This document shows, one piece after another, positions 24,129-36,469 of a DNA stretch of 64,000 bases; within the stretch, counting starts at the first letter, position 1; each line of letters opens with the position of its first letter. The notes under the pieces were generated by a model. It was not told where the DNA came from. It searched no databases and saw only the letters and a list, made by a program, of their open reading frames with translations. Source of the DNA: Megachile rotundata (lineage: Eukaryota > Arthropoda > Insecta > Hymenoptera > Megachilidae); contig NC_134988.1 of NCBI RefSeq assembly GCF_050947335.1, positions 9,176,001 through 9,240,000 of the forward strand. The letters run 5' to 3'. The position numbers were made by a program, and so were the translations under genes.

Positions 24129-25198
24129 CTATTTACTTTATTTTTTAATGTTTACTTCCCTAAATCATAAACAGTAAACTATTAATAATTCATACAACGC
24201 TAACTCGTGTTTGCACCGATTTTTCCACAAGCAATAAATATTATTCTAAATATACAGCGATAAAAAAGGAGCTCGAATTTGTAAAGCAAATCTTCCATAT
24301 TTATCAACTGTTTATTACCAATATCAACAAACAAGAAAGTTAGCACATATTTGCTAGACCCGGGGAATATAAATCGTTTCTCGTTTTTTGGACACCTTCT
24401 CCTTACTTTTTATTACGTTCTACAAAATTTACTGAACATTAGATGAGAAAGTATATCATGAATTGTCAACAGAGCATTAGGAACAGTCACAAATCATTAT
24501 ATTTTCTAAGTACCACGATAAGCAATGCAAATACACTGTGTACACCGGTAACAATTAGATTTCTTAGTTTAGTTCAAACCCGGTTTCAAAAATACATACT
24601 CAGTCTTTTCCGAAACATGTCATTATTTTATTTTACGATACTCAATGTTCTTATTTATGTTTTTTTTTTTTATAGAAATACGTACAATATATTTCTCTTT
24701 GAAATTTAATGCAAAATTTTTGAATGAAATTCGTTATTTGATGGATGAATAATTGTGGTGAAAGATTACGATAATAACTTTTTTACGAAAGTAACTTTAT
24801 TTTTGACATTAGTTTAATTTCTTATTAAGATGAAGACAAAATAATTGCTTTAAATAATAATAGATAATTTTGTTTCATTACTTTGTTTATATGCTTCACT
24901 TTATTATACAAAAATTCTATACGTACAATTACGGTTTATGGGGTAGGTTAATATTTTCTCCTTGGAATATGTTACAGTGTATTTCTTACTATTTTACTAA
25001 TTATTTTCATTTGAATGGGAGAATTTAGTTTATTGAAATGAAAGAGAAGATTTTTAATAAGTCATTATGACAAAAAATATCGAGTGACATAAAATGGAAC
25101 GAGATCGTACTTTGCGCATCCTATTTGCGCAACCCTCAAAATGGCGGATCCTAGAGTCTTCGAAATCACAGAAATTACATACATCTCTTATTTACTTA
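24129..25198. other. Non-coding AT-rich sequence
   Basis: No supported gene. The open frame at 24443-24709 has no other support. CAAAATGGCGG occurs at 25137. Confidence 0.4.
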
Positions 25199-25431
25199 CA
25201 GTCAGTGTAAAAAGTATTCGTACAGTAATTAATTTCAACGAAAATGTTGTGAAACGTCATTTATAAACAAAATTTTAACAAATAAAAAATACATACACAT
25301 TCTTACATAGAATACATAGACATCTAAGAATATGTAAGTATTTTTTATTTGTTAAAATTTTGTTAATAAATGACGTTTCACAACATTTTTGTTGAAATTA
25401 ATTGCTGTACGAATACTTTTTACACTGACTG
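25199..25431. mobile_element. Tc1-like MITE with TA target duplication
   Basis: A 233-bp element that starts CAGTCAGTGTAAAAAGTATT and ends in its inverted complement AATACTTTTTACACTGACTG, flanked on both sides by TA. The arms pair almost completely around a short centre near 25315, so the transcript would fold into one long hairpin. The termini are of the Tc1 type. There is no coding capacity. Confidence 0.92.
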
Positions 25432-25433
25432 TA

Positions 25434-26410
25434 TTTTTCTTCGCTACTTTAACTTCGATTGAAAAGCTACTGCTCCTTAAATGTTTGTAAATTTAGAGTA
25501 ATATTAAAAATTTGCGAATTGAAGTTCTGACATTATTTTTGAATAAGAATATAAATAAAAGAAATGTAGTTTCATTGATATATTAGAGATATACTATTAT
25601 GTACTACATATTTGCAAATAAGGTATCCTAGATTAAAAAATAATGTGTGCAATAATAATTGTACTGTATTTAAAAAGAAGAACAATTATTATTAATAATA
25701 ATAATTATTATTGCAATTACAATTATAATTAGAATTTTTATCTATAATAATTATTATTATCAATTCTTGTACTGTACATAAAAAATAATTGTACTATAAT
25801 ACAATTGTAAATTCTGTTTTCTCATGTTCTTAACTATCAAGCTTAATTTTCTCCACAATTCTATCTCACCGTTATCAACTTTATCAGACTTCACAACTTC
25901 AGAATGATTTTGAATTAACACTAAACTATTTTTAGTCACAAAAAACAATGAACTATATTAAAAATTTTGTAAGTACAAAGTGCATAAGGTTTCCAACTGA
26001 AAATCGTAACATTGTTTTTCACGAGATGGTATTTATCTTGTTGGACGTCATTGAAAGACTACTTACCGTCTAAGAAGAGCAATTTACATTTTAATGCACC
26101 TCTACAACAGGCAATATAAGTTGAGCAATACGACTCAATAATCTTATAGCTTTAAATACATAAAATGCGCATGCATGAACTCCAGAGGATTTCGTCGAGA
26201 TAAGATAAAACGGAAAAAAGATAATTAGTTCGAACGAAATGAACGGAGCCAAACACGTTTCCGAGTTGCTGACTCTAGAGTAGACAAAACCATGCTCGGA
26301 TTAAAACGTTTAGTGGCGCCAATTCAATTAAGCGATTTTCGTATCTCGGGGTAATATTTAATTCGAGTTATGTTGATAAGCGATATTTTGTATCGAGGTA
26401 CTGAGTCTTG
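25434..26410. other. Non-coding AT-rich sequence
   Basis: No supported gene. AT palindromes and ATTATTATT runs occur at 25670-25790. Confidence 0.4.
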
Positions 26411-26414
26411 GAGA

Positions 26415-27345
26415 CTTTGCGTTGGGAATTGGGAATTTGGGAATTTGGGAATTTGGGAATTTGGGAATTTGGGAATTTGGGGATTTGGGGATTTGGGGAT
26501 TTGGGGATTTGGGGATTTGGGGATTTTGGAATTTGGGGATTTGGGGATTTGGGGGTTTGGGGATTTGGGAATTTTGGGATTTTGGGATTTTGGAATTTGG
26601 GGATTTGGGGATTTAGAGATTTGAGGATTTGGGAATTTGGGGATTTGGGGATTTTGGAATTTGGGGATTTGGGGATTTGGGAATTTGAGAATTTTGGGAT
26701 TTTGGGATTTTGGAATTTGGGGATTTGGGGATTTAGAGATTTAGAGATTTGAGGATTTGGGAATTTTGGAATTTGGGGATTTGGGGATTTGGGAATTTGA
26801 GAATTTTGGGATTTTGGGATTTTGGGATTTTGGAATTTTGGGATTTGGGGATTTGGGGATTTGGGGATTTTGGGATTTGGGAATTTGGGGATTTGGGGAT
26901 TTGGGAATTTGAGAATTTTGGAATTTGAGAGTGTTGGAATTTGAGAATTTTGGAATTTGAGAGTGTTGGAATTTGAGAATTTTGGAATTTGAGAATTTTG
27001 GAATTTGAGAGTTTTGAAATTTGAGAGTTTTGGAATTTGAGAGTTTTGGAATTTGAGAATTTTGGAATTTGAGAGTTTTGGAATTTGAAAGATTTGGAAT
27101 TTGAAAGTTTTGGAATTTGAGAGTTTTGGAATTTGAGAGTTTTGGAATTTGAGAGATTTGGAATTTGAGAGATTTGGAATTTGAGAGATTTGGAATTTGA
27201 GAGTTCTGGAATTTGAGAATTTTGGAATTTGAGAATTTTGGAATTTGAGAATTTTGGAACTTGAGAGTTTTGGAACTTGAGAATTTTTGAATTTGAGAGT
27301 TTTGAAATTTGAAAATTTTGGAATTTTGAAAATTTGAGAATTTTG
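26415..27345. repeat. Minisatellite, GGGGATTT then GGAATTTGAGAGTTTT (G-rich on +)
   Basis: The left half (26415-26900) is an 8-bp GGGGATTT / GGGAATTT array. The right half (26900-27345) is the 16-bp form GGAATTTGAGAGTTTT. The minus strand is open in two frames for about 210 codons (26733-27362 and 26741-27373), encoding FQNSQIPKLSNSKTLK-type repeats. The switch from an 8-bp to a 16-bp unit inside one array shows how the two forms are related. Confidence 0.95.
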
Positions 27346-28410
27346 GACTGTAAATAAACCATCTCACACTCACATCACTTGAACCTTCAAACTTAAAATT
27401 GAAAATTTACCACCAAAAGAGACACCATTGATCTTCAAGGTGTACAAAATGTAGTTCAATAAGAGTATCATTGTTAAACACAATTGAATGACCGAAACGA
27501 GGTCTGACTTTCACTCAGCAGCTTCAATTCTTAAATCTTTCGGACTATTTTTAAATATTTCTTCCATCCATACCTTTGATCCTATTAAATATTTCTCATT
27601 ACCCAATATTTAGAATTCTTCAGTAATTGTGTAATCTGTAATTCAATGTACTCTTCTATAATTGATAGAATCAAGTGGAGTTTACTCGCGTTAAAGGTTA
27701 TATAATCATAAAAGTCGAAGATATTTGTATTCTTCTTTAACGGATTTCCTTTGTGCTTCATTTTCAAGAATTTAGTTTGCAATAAATGGGTATCAGATTG
27801 CACGGAAGGCTGAAACATGAAAAAAAAAGAGTACACGAGGTCTCTTCGAGGTCACTATTATCACGAGTACAAATATGGCTCACGTCGTCACTGGAAAATG
27901 TCATAAGGAAGGTTCTCATGAACATAAAAATATTCGCTACCCGATGAAAATATCTTGTGCTTCATTGAAAATTAATTTCGCTTACGTACGGTTTCAAATA
28001 CGGAAATACAGAAATGGTACCGGTGTCTAGCGTATTTCAAGCAACAATCGATTCTACCAATCGAAGGACTCGTAACAATGTTCTTTATGGCCGAGTTAAA
28101 ATTATAACCTTAAAACATTTCTATTATTATTTTGAACAAAGAGGAAAGATGTTAGAGATTAGAATTTGCTGTTTGAGTTGATTTTGCTTTATGTGGTTTT
28201 TATAATAATTGTATTATATTAATAATGAGATTCATAATAGGTCAGATATAAATGCGATTAGTAATAGATGAAATATTATAAATAAAATAAGTGATTCATT
28301 ATAAAAATGTAACCATAGAAAATTTAGACCAAACTCTATATTAAATGTACAGTAAATTTTATAAACATTAGAGCAAGATTTACTTTAGAAATATCGTAAA
28401 AGTTTAATAG
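27346..28410. other. Non-coding sequence
   Basis: No supported gene. The open frame 27585-27836 (-) has no domain or splice support. Confidence 0.4.
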
Positions 28411-28414
28411 TATG

Positions 28415-28600
28415 TATTAGCAATGTGGCGGCCATTTTGATGAATATACCAGAGGGCGGCCATCTTGTTTACCGCCAAACTACACCTTTGATCAAATCCA
28501 ATATGATTAAATAAAATATAAATATAAATAACAAACCAAATTAAAATTGAAATACTAATTGCCAAGCTGAAATAATTGTATACATAATTATAAATAAAAA
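28415..28600. repeat. GGCGGCCATTTTG repeat, copy 1
   Basis: The block GCGGCCATTTTG..GGCGGCCATCTTGTTTA..CGCCAAACTACACCTTTGAT, followed by AAGCTGAAATAATTG, recurs in the same orientation at 30785-31000. The two copies flank the left arm of the large inverted repeat. Confidence 0.75.
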
Positions 28601-29181
28601 ACTTCTCTCACATATTCTTTATAAACATAACAAGCTGAATTTTTTCTCGCTGTGAATTGAATCAAATTATATTGATTACATTGTTGTTACTCGTGGATTT
28701 TTCCTACTTACTTTACAGATACAATCAGCTTCCGATTTTGTATGAACGGATTAGAATTACAAAAAGGTTCTTAATTTCCGATCAATCACGGTATCAGTTA
28801 TTTCCGGCCGATATGATTTAAATGTGAAATTGAATGAAGAGAAATGTTTTTATACAAGAGGAATGTACGGACGATAAGCACGTCAAGATTGCTCAGATAA
28901 TAGCGAAAATATGTGTTGGTATTATTATTGCGAGACCTTCGCGGGTGGTAAAACGTCGATGTTTTCCAATGAAGACGCAGTAACTCATTAATCACGCTGA
29001 TACAAAGTTTATAAACAACGAAATTCCAGAATTTTCTCCGGTATCACTTTCGTCAATATTCCGTTAAGAAACATTACTCTGTCAGGCAAAAATTCGATCG
29101 AGCTTCGAATTAACGATATACTAATATTTGAGATCATTTCCAGCTAATTATCTTGTATTGACAATGGAAATTTGTACGAGA
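28601..29181. other. Unique sequence left of the inverted repeat
   Basis: No supported gene. Confidence 0.4.
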
Positions 29182-30275
29182 TAACGTGTTATGTTTTGCT
29201 ATAGAAATTTTATCGGAATGCTGAAATGTATCGGAGTAATACCTATAGTCCACATACCTTCAGATAAAAGTGAGATAAAATTTTTCCATAGTTTTTAAAT
29301 AATAGTAATCTCTGCTATTTATCTCACTATTGCTTGCATTCATTGGAAAGAGCGATTGTTTTGATTCGTACACTTTTCACTTTTATACACGGGGTATTGA
29401 CGTCAATAATGATGGGAGTTTTTGTACCTGCCGATATTTATCTGCAACATATTCCCAAGTTGTTTCGACCATTTGGAATGTGTTTTGCAGTTTTGTGCTA
29501 TGTAGGGTGATTGTACCCGATATGGAACAGCTAATAAGGAAATACCTCAGCAACTAAGTAGCAAAATGAGTGAGTGAATTATTTATAAACAAAGACAGTG
29601 ACCCTTTGCTCGAAAGGTGACCATTCGGTTTGATACAAGAATTTGAAGTAGATATTTAACCGAATCTATAGTGTTATAAACATAGCGAAACCAGAGGTAA
29701 TTGATAATAGAGAGACAACTTCGAAAGAATTCTTTTTAGCCAAATAGTTTTAGAGTCGCCATCCGCTAACATGGACACCTTCGACAAAGGATCGAGCTTA
29801 GGCTAAAAGTAGTCGAACGCGAAACATTCTCATGGCGCTTGAAAGTTTCTAAAAGGCGAGTTAAATAGTTAAATTTTTAGCGAGAGGTTGTGAAATATTA
29901 CTGTCGCATGATTCATCACTACCGTTATCATCGACAGAATTATTGATCGTTTTCGAGCGTTCAGTTCGCCATTAAATTTTACTTTTAAAGTAATTTTTCC
30001 TGTCGGTACGCGCGTACTCAACGTGGAACATGTTTAGTGTACTTAACGCGAAACGCGTTTTATATTAGATAAATGTTCTTTGTTAATGTTACATGGTATT
30101 GTAAGTCAGATTTTTACCACTAGAAGTTATAGTGATAATGATGGGGAAAAACATCCAATAGACACGTGGGCAAAGAACAAAGAGAAATAAGGTAAATTTG
30201 AAAACAGTGGAAAACATCTTATTTATCTAGTTTATTTAAACAAATATTTCTTCGTAATACAAATTTCCTATTTTC
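29182..30275 (+). repeat. Large inverted repeat, left arm
   Basis: About 1.09 kb, matching 32365-33450 in reverse complement at roughly 95% or more by eye. The outer end is near ATAGAAATTTTATCGGAATG, the inner end near TTTAAACAAATATTTCTTCG. It contains an open frame at 29330-29557 (+) that is also kept in the other arm (33068-33295 -). The opposite strand is open too, so coding is doubtful. No transposase is visible. Confidence 0.88.
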
Positions 30276-32364
30276 AATTTGTCTCACTTTTTTTCTCAAA
30301 TCTTATAGTTGCATGTCAGGTACCGTTTCAACTCTCTTTCAACGTTGTTATATCTTTTATATTTTCATGCAACTTATTTAGTTTGCATCAATATTACATA
30401 AGATGTTTTATAATAGTGATTATAACATATGTTTACATATTCACATTTACACGTGTTGTATTTCCTGAATTTGATTACCGGTACAATCATTTTAATGCCG
30501 GCAAGAAATAACTTTTCAGAATGCGATTGACGTCTGATAGGGTAGATAAAAACAGAGTGGTGGATAATTGCGTAAAAGGTTAATCTTGTAAGTGAATACG
30601 TGACACCAGCCATGCGACAGTTCATTTATAAAGATCAGAATATATTAAGTCTGACTTTCCGCAAAAAATGTTTAAAGCAGTCTGAAAAACGATTTATAAT
30701 TGTTTGTGAGTTTAAAATTTTCAATTTCTAGTATTAAGATAATTAAACACTGAGACATTATCGTTATCAGTGCAAAATGCTTATTAAAGTTTAATAATAT
30801 GTATTTGCAAATTGGCGGCCATTTTGCAGACTGTACCTGGGCGGCCATCTTGTTTAGCGCCAAACTACACCTTTGATTGAATATCTTAGATCATCAAACG
30901 CAAAATAATTAACAAACTAAAGTAACTAACTATAAAATAACTAACAAACTAAATTAAACTTGAAATATTAATTGAGAAGCTGAAATAATTGCATACATAA
31001 TTATTAAAATAAAATGTGAGAAGATTAACAAAACAAATATTAGAAGATTTTAAGGAATGAATTATAGCAAACTGAATGTATTATAAATAAATATCTGTTT
31101 CTTACAAATCCTAAATTACAAATATCTATTTCTCACAAATTGTTTAAAACTTCACAATCAAACTTTCAGTATTATATCTTCTTTAGAAATTATGAAATGA
31201 TTCGTTTTATTAAAAGATAGGTTATTACACTCTCAGACCACATATTTGTTGGTAAACATAGATTTTATTATGTATGAAACAATGTCGTTAATGCACTTAA
31301 GATAAGAAGTTGTAAAACTTGTGAAAAATGTACGATTTTGAAGATAATTCCTTAACTATATTTCGTTTATATTGATACTGACATAGTTTGATAAATAACA
31401 ATATTTATACTGATTTCCCTATTTACATCGATAATTATATGACGTTCTTATTTATGTTGACAACTTTACTATCTATAACTGACGTTCTTATTTATGTTGA
31501 CAATTATATTGATATCTATAACTTATATTTACGTTGACAATTACGTTTATTTACTGATATTTTTTTTATTTGTATTATATTGACTGCAACTCGTTACAGG
31601 AAGAAAATTGACTCACATATTAATTTCATTTAACCATGTGTCTACTTATGTATCTACTTATGTACCTCTTGTATTTAGCTGTTTATTTAGCTGTAATTAA
31701 TAAAATGCATCATACAATTATTTTCTACATTCTCTACAATTTCTAATTTGTCGCAGAAATTAATGGAAATAAATTAAAATTGAACGTAGTAGTCTTGTGT
31801 ACCCGTGTAAATTACTCGTGGTATGCACCTCGCCTACGTTGATTTAAAGCTTCCATAGGGGAAAGGGGATCGATTAACCACACTGACCCCAAACGTGTCG
31901 GCAGTTAACGCTAATTTCTTCTAATAAATTACGCTAATCAAATTTAATGGGTGATGAACGTTAATCTCGTCTTTGCGACTTTTGTGCTTTTCTTCAAAAT
32001 CTGCATCTATTCTATAGCATAAACCTTGTTCTTCTAATAAAAAATAATCGTCATTTACTTGCTACTTATGATACTTGATATTTATTGAAATAAAAACGGT
32101 AGATAAATTATCTTCCACTTTTTCTAAACGTGTTTCTTCATTAAAAAAAAAAAAAAATAACGAATATGATTTATTATTTGCTTGATACACATTTATCGAA
32201 AAAATGGTAGATATCTTCTACTTTTTCTAAATATACTTCTTCTTTTAAAATATTGATGAATATTAACTGCAATAAAAACGACAGACATCTTTACTTTTTC
32301 TAAAGTCTTCTTCCTTTGTCCTCTGCGTGTTAAACATGCTACTAACACGTGTATTGGATCCATT
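30276..32364. other. Spacer between the inverted-repeat arms
   Basis: 2.1 kb, AT-rich, no supported gene. It holds the second GGCGGCCATTTTG block (30785-31000), small repeats of GACGTTCTTATTTATGTTGACAA at 31440-31550, and a three-fold imperfect repeat around CTTCCACTTTTTCTAAA at 32040-32320. Confidence 0.5.
30785..31000. repeat. GGCGGCCATTTTG repeat, copy 2
   Basis: Second copy of the block at 28415-28600, diverged mainly by small indels. Both keep two GGCGGCCAT motifs about 27 bases apart. Confidence 0.75.
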
Positions 32365-33450
32365 TCTTCTGAAAATAAAAAATTTGTATTATGAAGAAAT
32401 ATTTGTTTAAATAAATTAAATAGATGTTTTCCACTGTTTTTAAATTTACTTTATTTCTCTTTTCTATTGGATGTTTTCCCCCATCATTATCACTATAACT
32501 TCTAGTGGTAAAAATCTGACTTACAATACCATGTAACATTAACAAAGAACATTTATCTAATATAAAACGCGTTTCGCGTTAAGTACACTAAACGTGTTCC
32601 ACGTTGAGTACGCGCGTACCAACAGGAAAAATTACTTTAAAAGTAAAATTTAATGGCGAACTGAACGCTCGAAAACGATCAATAATTCTGTCGATGATAA
32701 CGGTAGTGATGAATCATGCGACAGTAATATTTCATAACCTCTCGCTAAAAATGTAACTATTTAACTCGCCTTTTAGAAACTTTCAAGCACCATGAGAATG
32801 TTTCGCGTTCGATTACTTTTAGCCTAAGCTCGATCCTTTGTCGAAGGTGTCCATGTTAGCGGACAGCGACTCTAAAACTATTTGGTTAAAAAGAATTCTT
32901 TCGAAGTTGTCTCTCTATTATTAATTACCCCTGGTTTCGCTATGTTTATAACACTGTAGATTCGGTTAAATATCTACTTCAAATTCTTGTATCAAACCGA
33001 ATGGTCACCTTTCGAGCAAAGGGTCACTGTCTTTGTTTATAAATAATTCGCGCACTCATTTTGCTACTTAGTTGCTGAGGTATTTCCTTATTAGCTGTTC
33101 CATATCGGGTACAGTCACCCTACATAGCACAAAACTGCAAAACACATTCCAAATGGTCGAAACAACTTGGAAATATGTTGTAGATAAAGATCGGCAGGTA
33201 CAAAAACTCCCATCATTATTGACGTCAATACCCCGTGTATAAAAGTGAAAAGTGTACGAATCAAAACAATCGTTCTTTCCAATGAATGCAAGCAATAGTG
33301 AGATAAAAAGCAGAGATTACTATTATTTAAAAACTATGGAAAAATTTTATCTCACTTTTATCTGGAGGTATGTGGACTATAGGTATTAAATACTCCAATA
33401 CATTTCAGCATTCCGATAAAATTTCTATAGGAAAAAATATCACGTTATGG
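32365..33450 (-). repeat. Large inverted repeat, right arm
   Basis: Reverse complement of 29182-30275. Differences are mostly single substitutions (for example CCTGTCGGTACGCG versus CCTGTTGGTACGCG). The high identity of two long arms separated by unique DNA implies a recent inverted duplication or ongoing gene conversion. Confidence 0.88.
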
Positions 33451-34560
33451 ATGTAAAGGGCTGGAGTCTTTGTTATTAAATATTTCATACATTCTTTTTG
33501 CTACTTAATTACGGAGATAATTACGGTACAACGTAAAAAACGCATTGTCATATTAGATACAATTGCCTTATCTCGTACGTGAAAAAGTAGAAATGTCCAT
33601 TTGACTTTGAGGTCTTCAACGTCCTACTATAAAGCGCTACTTATCTTCTTTAAATGGCAACAAGTTGAACAATGAAGAAATTAAGCAACGCTACATTGCA
33701 GCGTAACTATGTATTTATCAGAGCAGCAGTTAAACCCAACGATCGTGACGTTTGAACGTTGTCAGCAATCCGGAAACTATCGAGGTTAACGGTCATCGGT
33801 AGACTCTTTTCAGCGCAAACAGTTGGACGTTCGGTGTTTTGCAACTGCTCTAATCTACATCACGCTTAATTGTAATTCTTCCAGTGGTTGGATCGAGTAT
33901 TTACATATCGAGATACCACATATTCATTCGTGGTATTTTAGCATCGATCGAGACGGTTCCAAATGATACCCGAATATCAAAACGCGTACGTGATTTCATA
34001 GAATATGCGCAGCTGCGCAAGCTCGATTGCTTAAGTACTTTAATTAAATAGTGGTACAGAATAGTAGAGTGAAATAGTGGAATTATTACAAAGATATGAT
34101 GAAATAATTTAGTAGTGTGAAATAATGAAATTGAAGAACGTAGTTGAATGATGAAATGATAAATGTGGGAGAAATTGTGGAAATTATATAAGTACAATTG
34201 GCAAGATTGTAAAGTAATCATTAAATTAAGTGCAATCTGATAAAATAGTGATATAGTGTTTCAAAGTTATCAAGTTTTTAAATATTACGTTTTCTGAGAA
34301 CGCAAAGTTCTGTAGCTTCAAAGTCCTATAGTTGCAAAATCTCAAAGTTCTGAAGTAACAGAAAGTACCAGAAGTGTCAAATTCTCATAATTTTAAGATT
34401 AGAAATTGCTTGGGTGCAATCCTGCAGTTCTGAAGTCCAAAACTACCAAACTTCGAAGGTCCTAAATTATACAATTTCAAATTACCATAATTCTAAGGTC
34501 TCACACTTTTGAGGTCTTATAGTTTTGAAGTCCCAAAATTCTAAACTTCTAATACTACAA
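33451..34560. other. Non-coding sequence
   Basis: No supported gene. The open frame 33901-34221 (-) lacks other evidence. From 34270 on, AAAGTTCTnnAGT-type degenerate repeats lead into the next array. Confidence 0.4.
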
Positions 34561-34564
34561 AATT

Positions 34565-35400
34565 ATGAAGTTTTGACGTCACAACGACTCAGTCTCTAAA
34601 TTCCCAAATTCCTAAACTCCCATAATCCCAAAGTCCCAATATCTCAAATTCTCAACATCCTAGAATCCCAAAGTCCCAAAGTCCCAATCTCTCAAAGTCC
34701 CAACACCCCAAAGTCCCAACATCCCAAAGTCCCAATCTCTCAAATTTCCAACATCCCAAAGTCCCAATATCCCAAAGTCCCAATATCCCAAAGTCCCAAT
34801 ATCCCAAAGTCCCAATATCCCAAAGTCCCAATATCCCAAAGTCCCAATATCCCAAAGTCCCAATATCCCAAAGTCCCAATATCCCAAAGTCCCAATATCC
34901 CAAAGTCCCAATATCCTAAAGTCCCAATATCCCAAAGTCCCAATATCCCAAAGTCCCAATATCCCAAAGTTCCAACACCCCAAAGTTCCAACACCCCAAA
35001 GTCCCAACTCCCCAAAGTCCCAATCTCTCAAATTTCCAACATCCCAAAGTCCCAATATCCCAAAGTCCCAATTTCTCAAATTCCCAATATTCCAAAGTTT
35101 CAACACCCCAAAGTCCCAACTCCCCAAAGTCCCAATCTCTCAAATTTCCAACATCCCAAAGTCCCAATTTCTCAAATTCCCAATATTCCAAAGTCCCAAC
35201 ACCCCAAAGTCCCAATCTCTCAAATTTCCAACATCTCAAAGTCCCAATATCCCAAATTCCCAATATTCCAAAGTTCCAATATTCTAAAGTCCCAATATTC
35301 CAAAGTCCCAATATCCCTAAGTTCCAAAATCCCAAGTCCCAAACTTCCAAACCCCGAATCTTCCAAAATCCTAAAATCCCAAAGTCCCAAAAACCTCATA
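34565..35400. repeat. Minisatellite, 16-bp unit CCCAAAGTCCCAATAT (C-rich on +)
   Basis: Very homogeneous 16-bp units at 34750-34970, more variable outside. Minus-strand open frames (34652-34903, 34660-35127, 34740-35015, 34916-35350) all translate the repeat (LGYWDFGILGLWDIGT). Same family as the other arrays; the central units look the youngest. Confidence 0.95.
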
Positions 35401-35689
35401 CACTCTCTTCAATTGCCAAGATTTCCCTCGTGTTCCACATCGGATTCTCTCCAAGTATCACTCGACACCAATGAGTCATACCCTTAATACCTCTTAAACC
35501 ACCCCGATTAATCCTCTCCGAATTTCACCCGAAGCAAAATGCTATCTCCAAATCCACCTTCATTCCCCTAAGACTCATTGATTCCACAATCGTATTCGTC
35601 CATCAAATCGTTAGCACGTCCATGTAAGTCCCCGCAGATGCTCGTATGTATGTCTGCTAGAGAAGCTGGTCGGTCTGCTTTCTAAATTT
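35401..35689. other. Unique sequence between array and CpG block
   Basis: A 48-codon open stretch reaches a GTAAGT at 35620 (CCAT|GTAAGT), but no acceptor or family supports it as an exon. Confidence 0.3.
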
Positions 35690-36250
35690 TTAAGCGGCCA
35701 CGTTTCTGCGCTTCGGTACACGCGTACATTCCGCGACGGACACGTATCGTCCCATTGTGCCAGCACGTTCCGATAAGAATCTAATCAAAAACCGCTGTTC
35801 ATCTCGACACGCGTGACAAAGTCGGTATAAGAGCGGTGGCACTCGTCCGGGGGCTCTGTGGCGGTGTCGGCAACAGGTGTGCGCATCGATTCCCTCGGGA
35901 AAAGAAAACGTCTCGGTGTAAATGAGGAAAGCAGGGGAGGAGGAGAAGGTGGTGTCCGTAGTGGTGGTGGTTCTGCCGGCGGTGGTGGTGGTTTGTCGAA
36001 AAGGGGGGAAAATCAGTGGCGAGGGAACAGGAACGAGAGCGTTCCTCGGTTCACTCAGTTCAACGAAGTACGCCGAAGGTGAAAAGTCTCTTTCTTCTTC
36101 GCGTTGATCACCTTGCCCGTTACTTTGTACAGTGCCGCACGGATATATAGCGAGTCGAGTGTGCCGAGTGGTGATCCCCATCGAAATTCGCGGGGATCTT
36201 GCTAAATGTGATCGACATCGTCGCCATCTTAGTCGTCGCTGACAACCAGT
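35690..36250 (+). promoter_or_regulatory. CpG-rich promoter / 5' UTR candidate
   Basis: The most CpG-rich block of the window, with GTGGTGGTGG and TCGTC runs and a TATATAG at about 36144. The 163-codon open frame on the minus strand (35690-36181) has Thr/Arg-rich composition expected from GC-rich DNA and is not considered a gene. Right after this block lies a candidate coding start with a good donor (36408-36441), so a + strand promoter is the best reading. Confidence 0.45.
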
Positions 36251-36407
36251 GCATACGTATATTTACGATAAATTACGTGTTTTGCCTAACGTTTGGACGC
36301 GATTGTTCGTGCGTCGGTTGCATCTATGTGTCCCTGTAGTAAGGCACTGCTGTTGCCTTGCGCTGACACACCATAGCCACCGCGATTCCTCACGATTTCA
36401 ACCTACT

Positions 36408-36441
36408 ATGTTGGAATTCTCTGTGCAGCATGCTGAAGTCG
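36408..36441 (+). CDS. Candidate first coding exon of an unidentified long gene
   Basis: ATG at 36408 opens MLEFSVQHAEV plus one base, ending at the donor GTCG|GTACGT. The frame upstream is open back to a TGA at 36240 without another ATG. It is placed at the 3' edge of the CpG-rich block as a first exon should be. It joins in phase to the exon at 51985. The intron would be 15.5 kb, plausible for an insect regulatory gene. The pairing is inferred from phase only. Confidence 0.3.
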
Positions 36442-36469
36442 GTACGTACACGACGATTTGATATACAGC

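Noticed and set aside
29330..29557. 75-codon ORF kept in both arms of the inverted repeat
   Set aside because: Starts at a non-ATG codon, the opposite strand is equally open, and identity between arms reflects recent duplication, not coding constraint.
35690..36181. 163-codon minus-strand ORF rich in Thr and Arg
   Set aside because: CpG-rich promoter-like DNA produces open frames on several strands here; no domain and no splice context.
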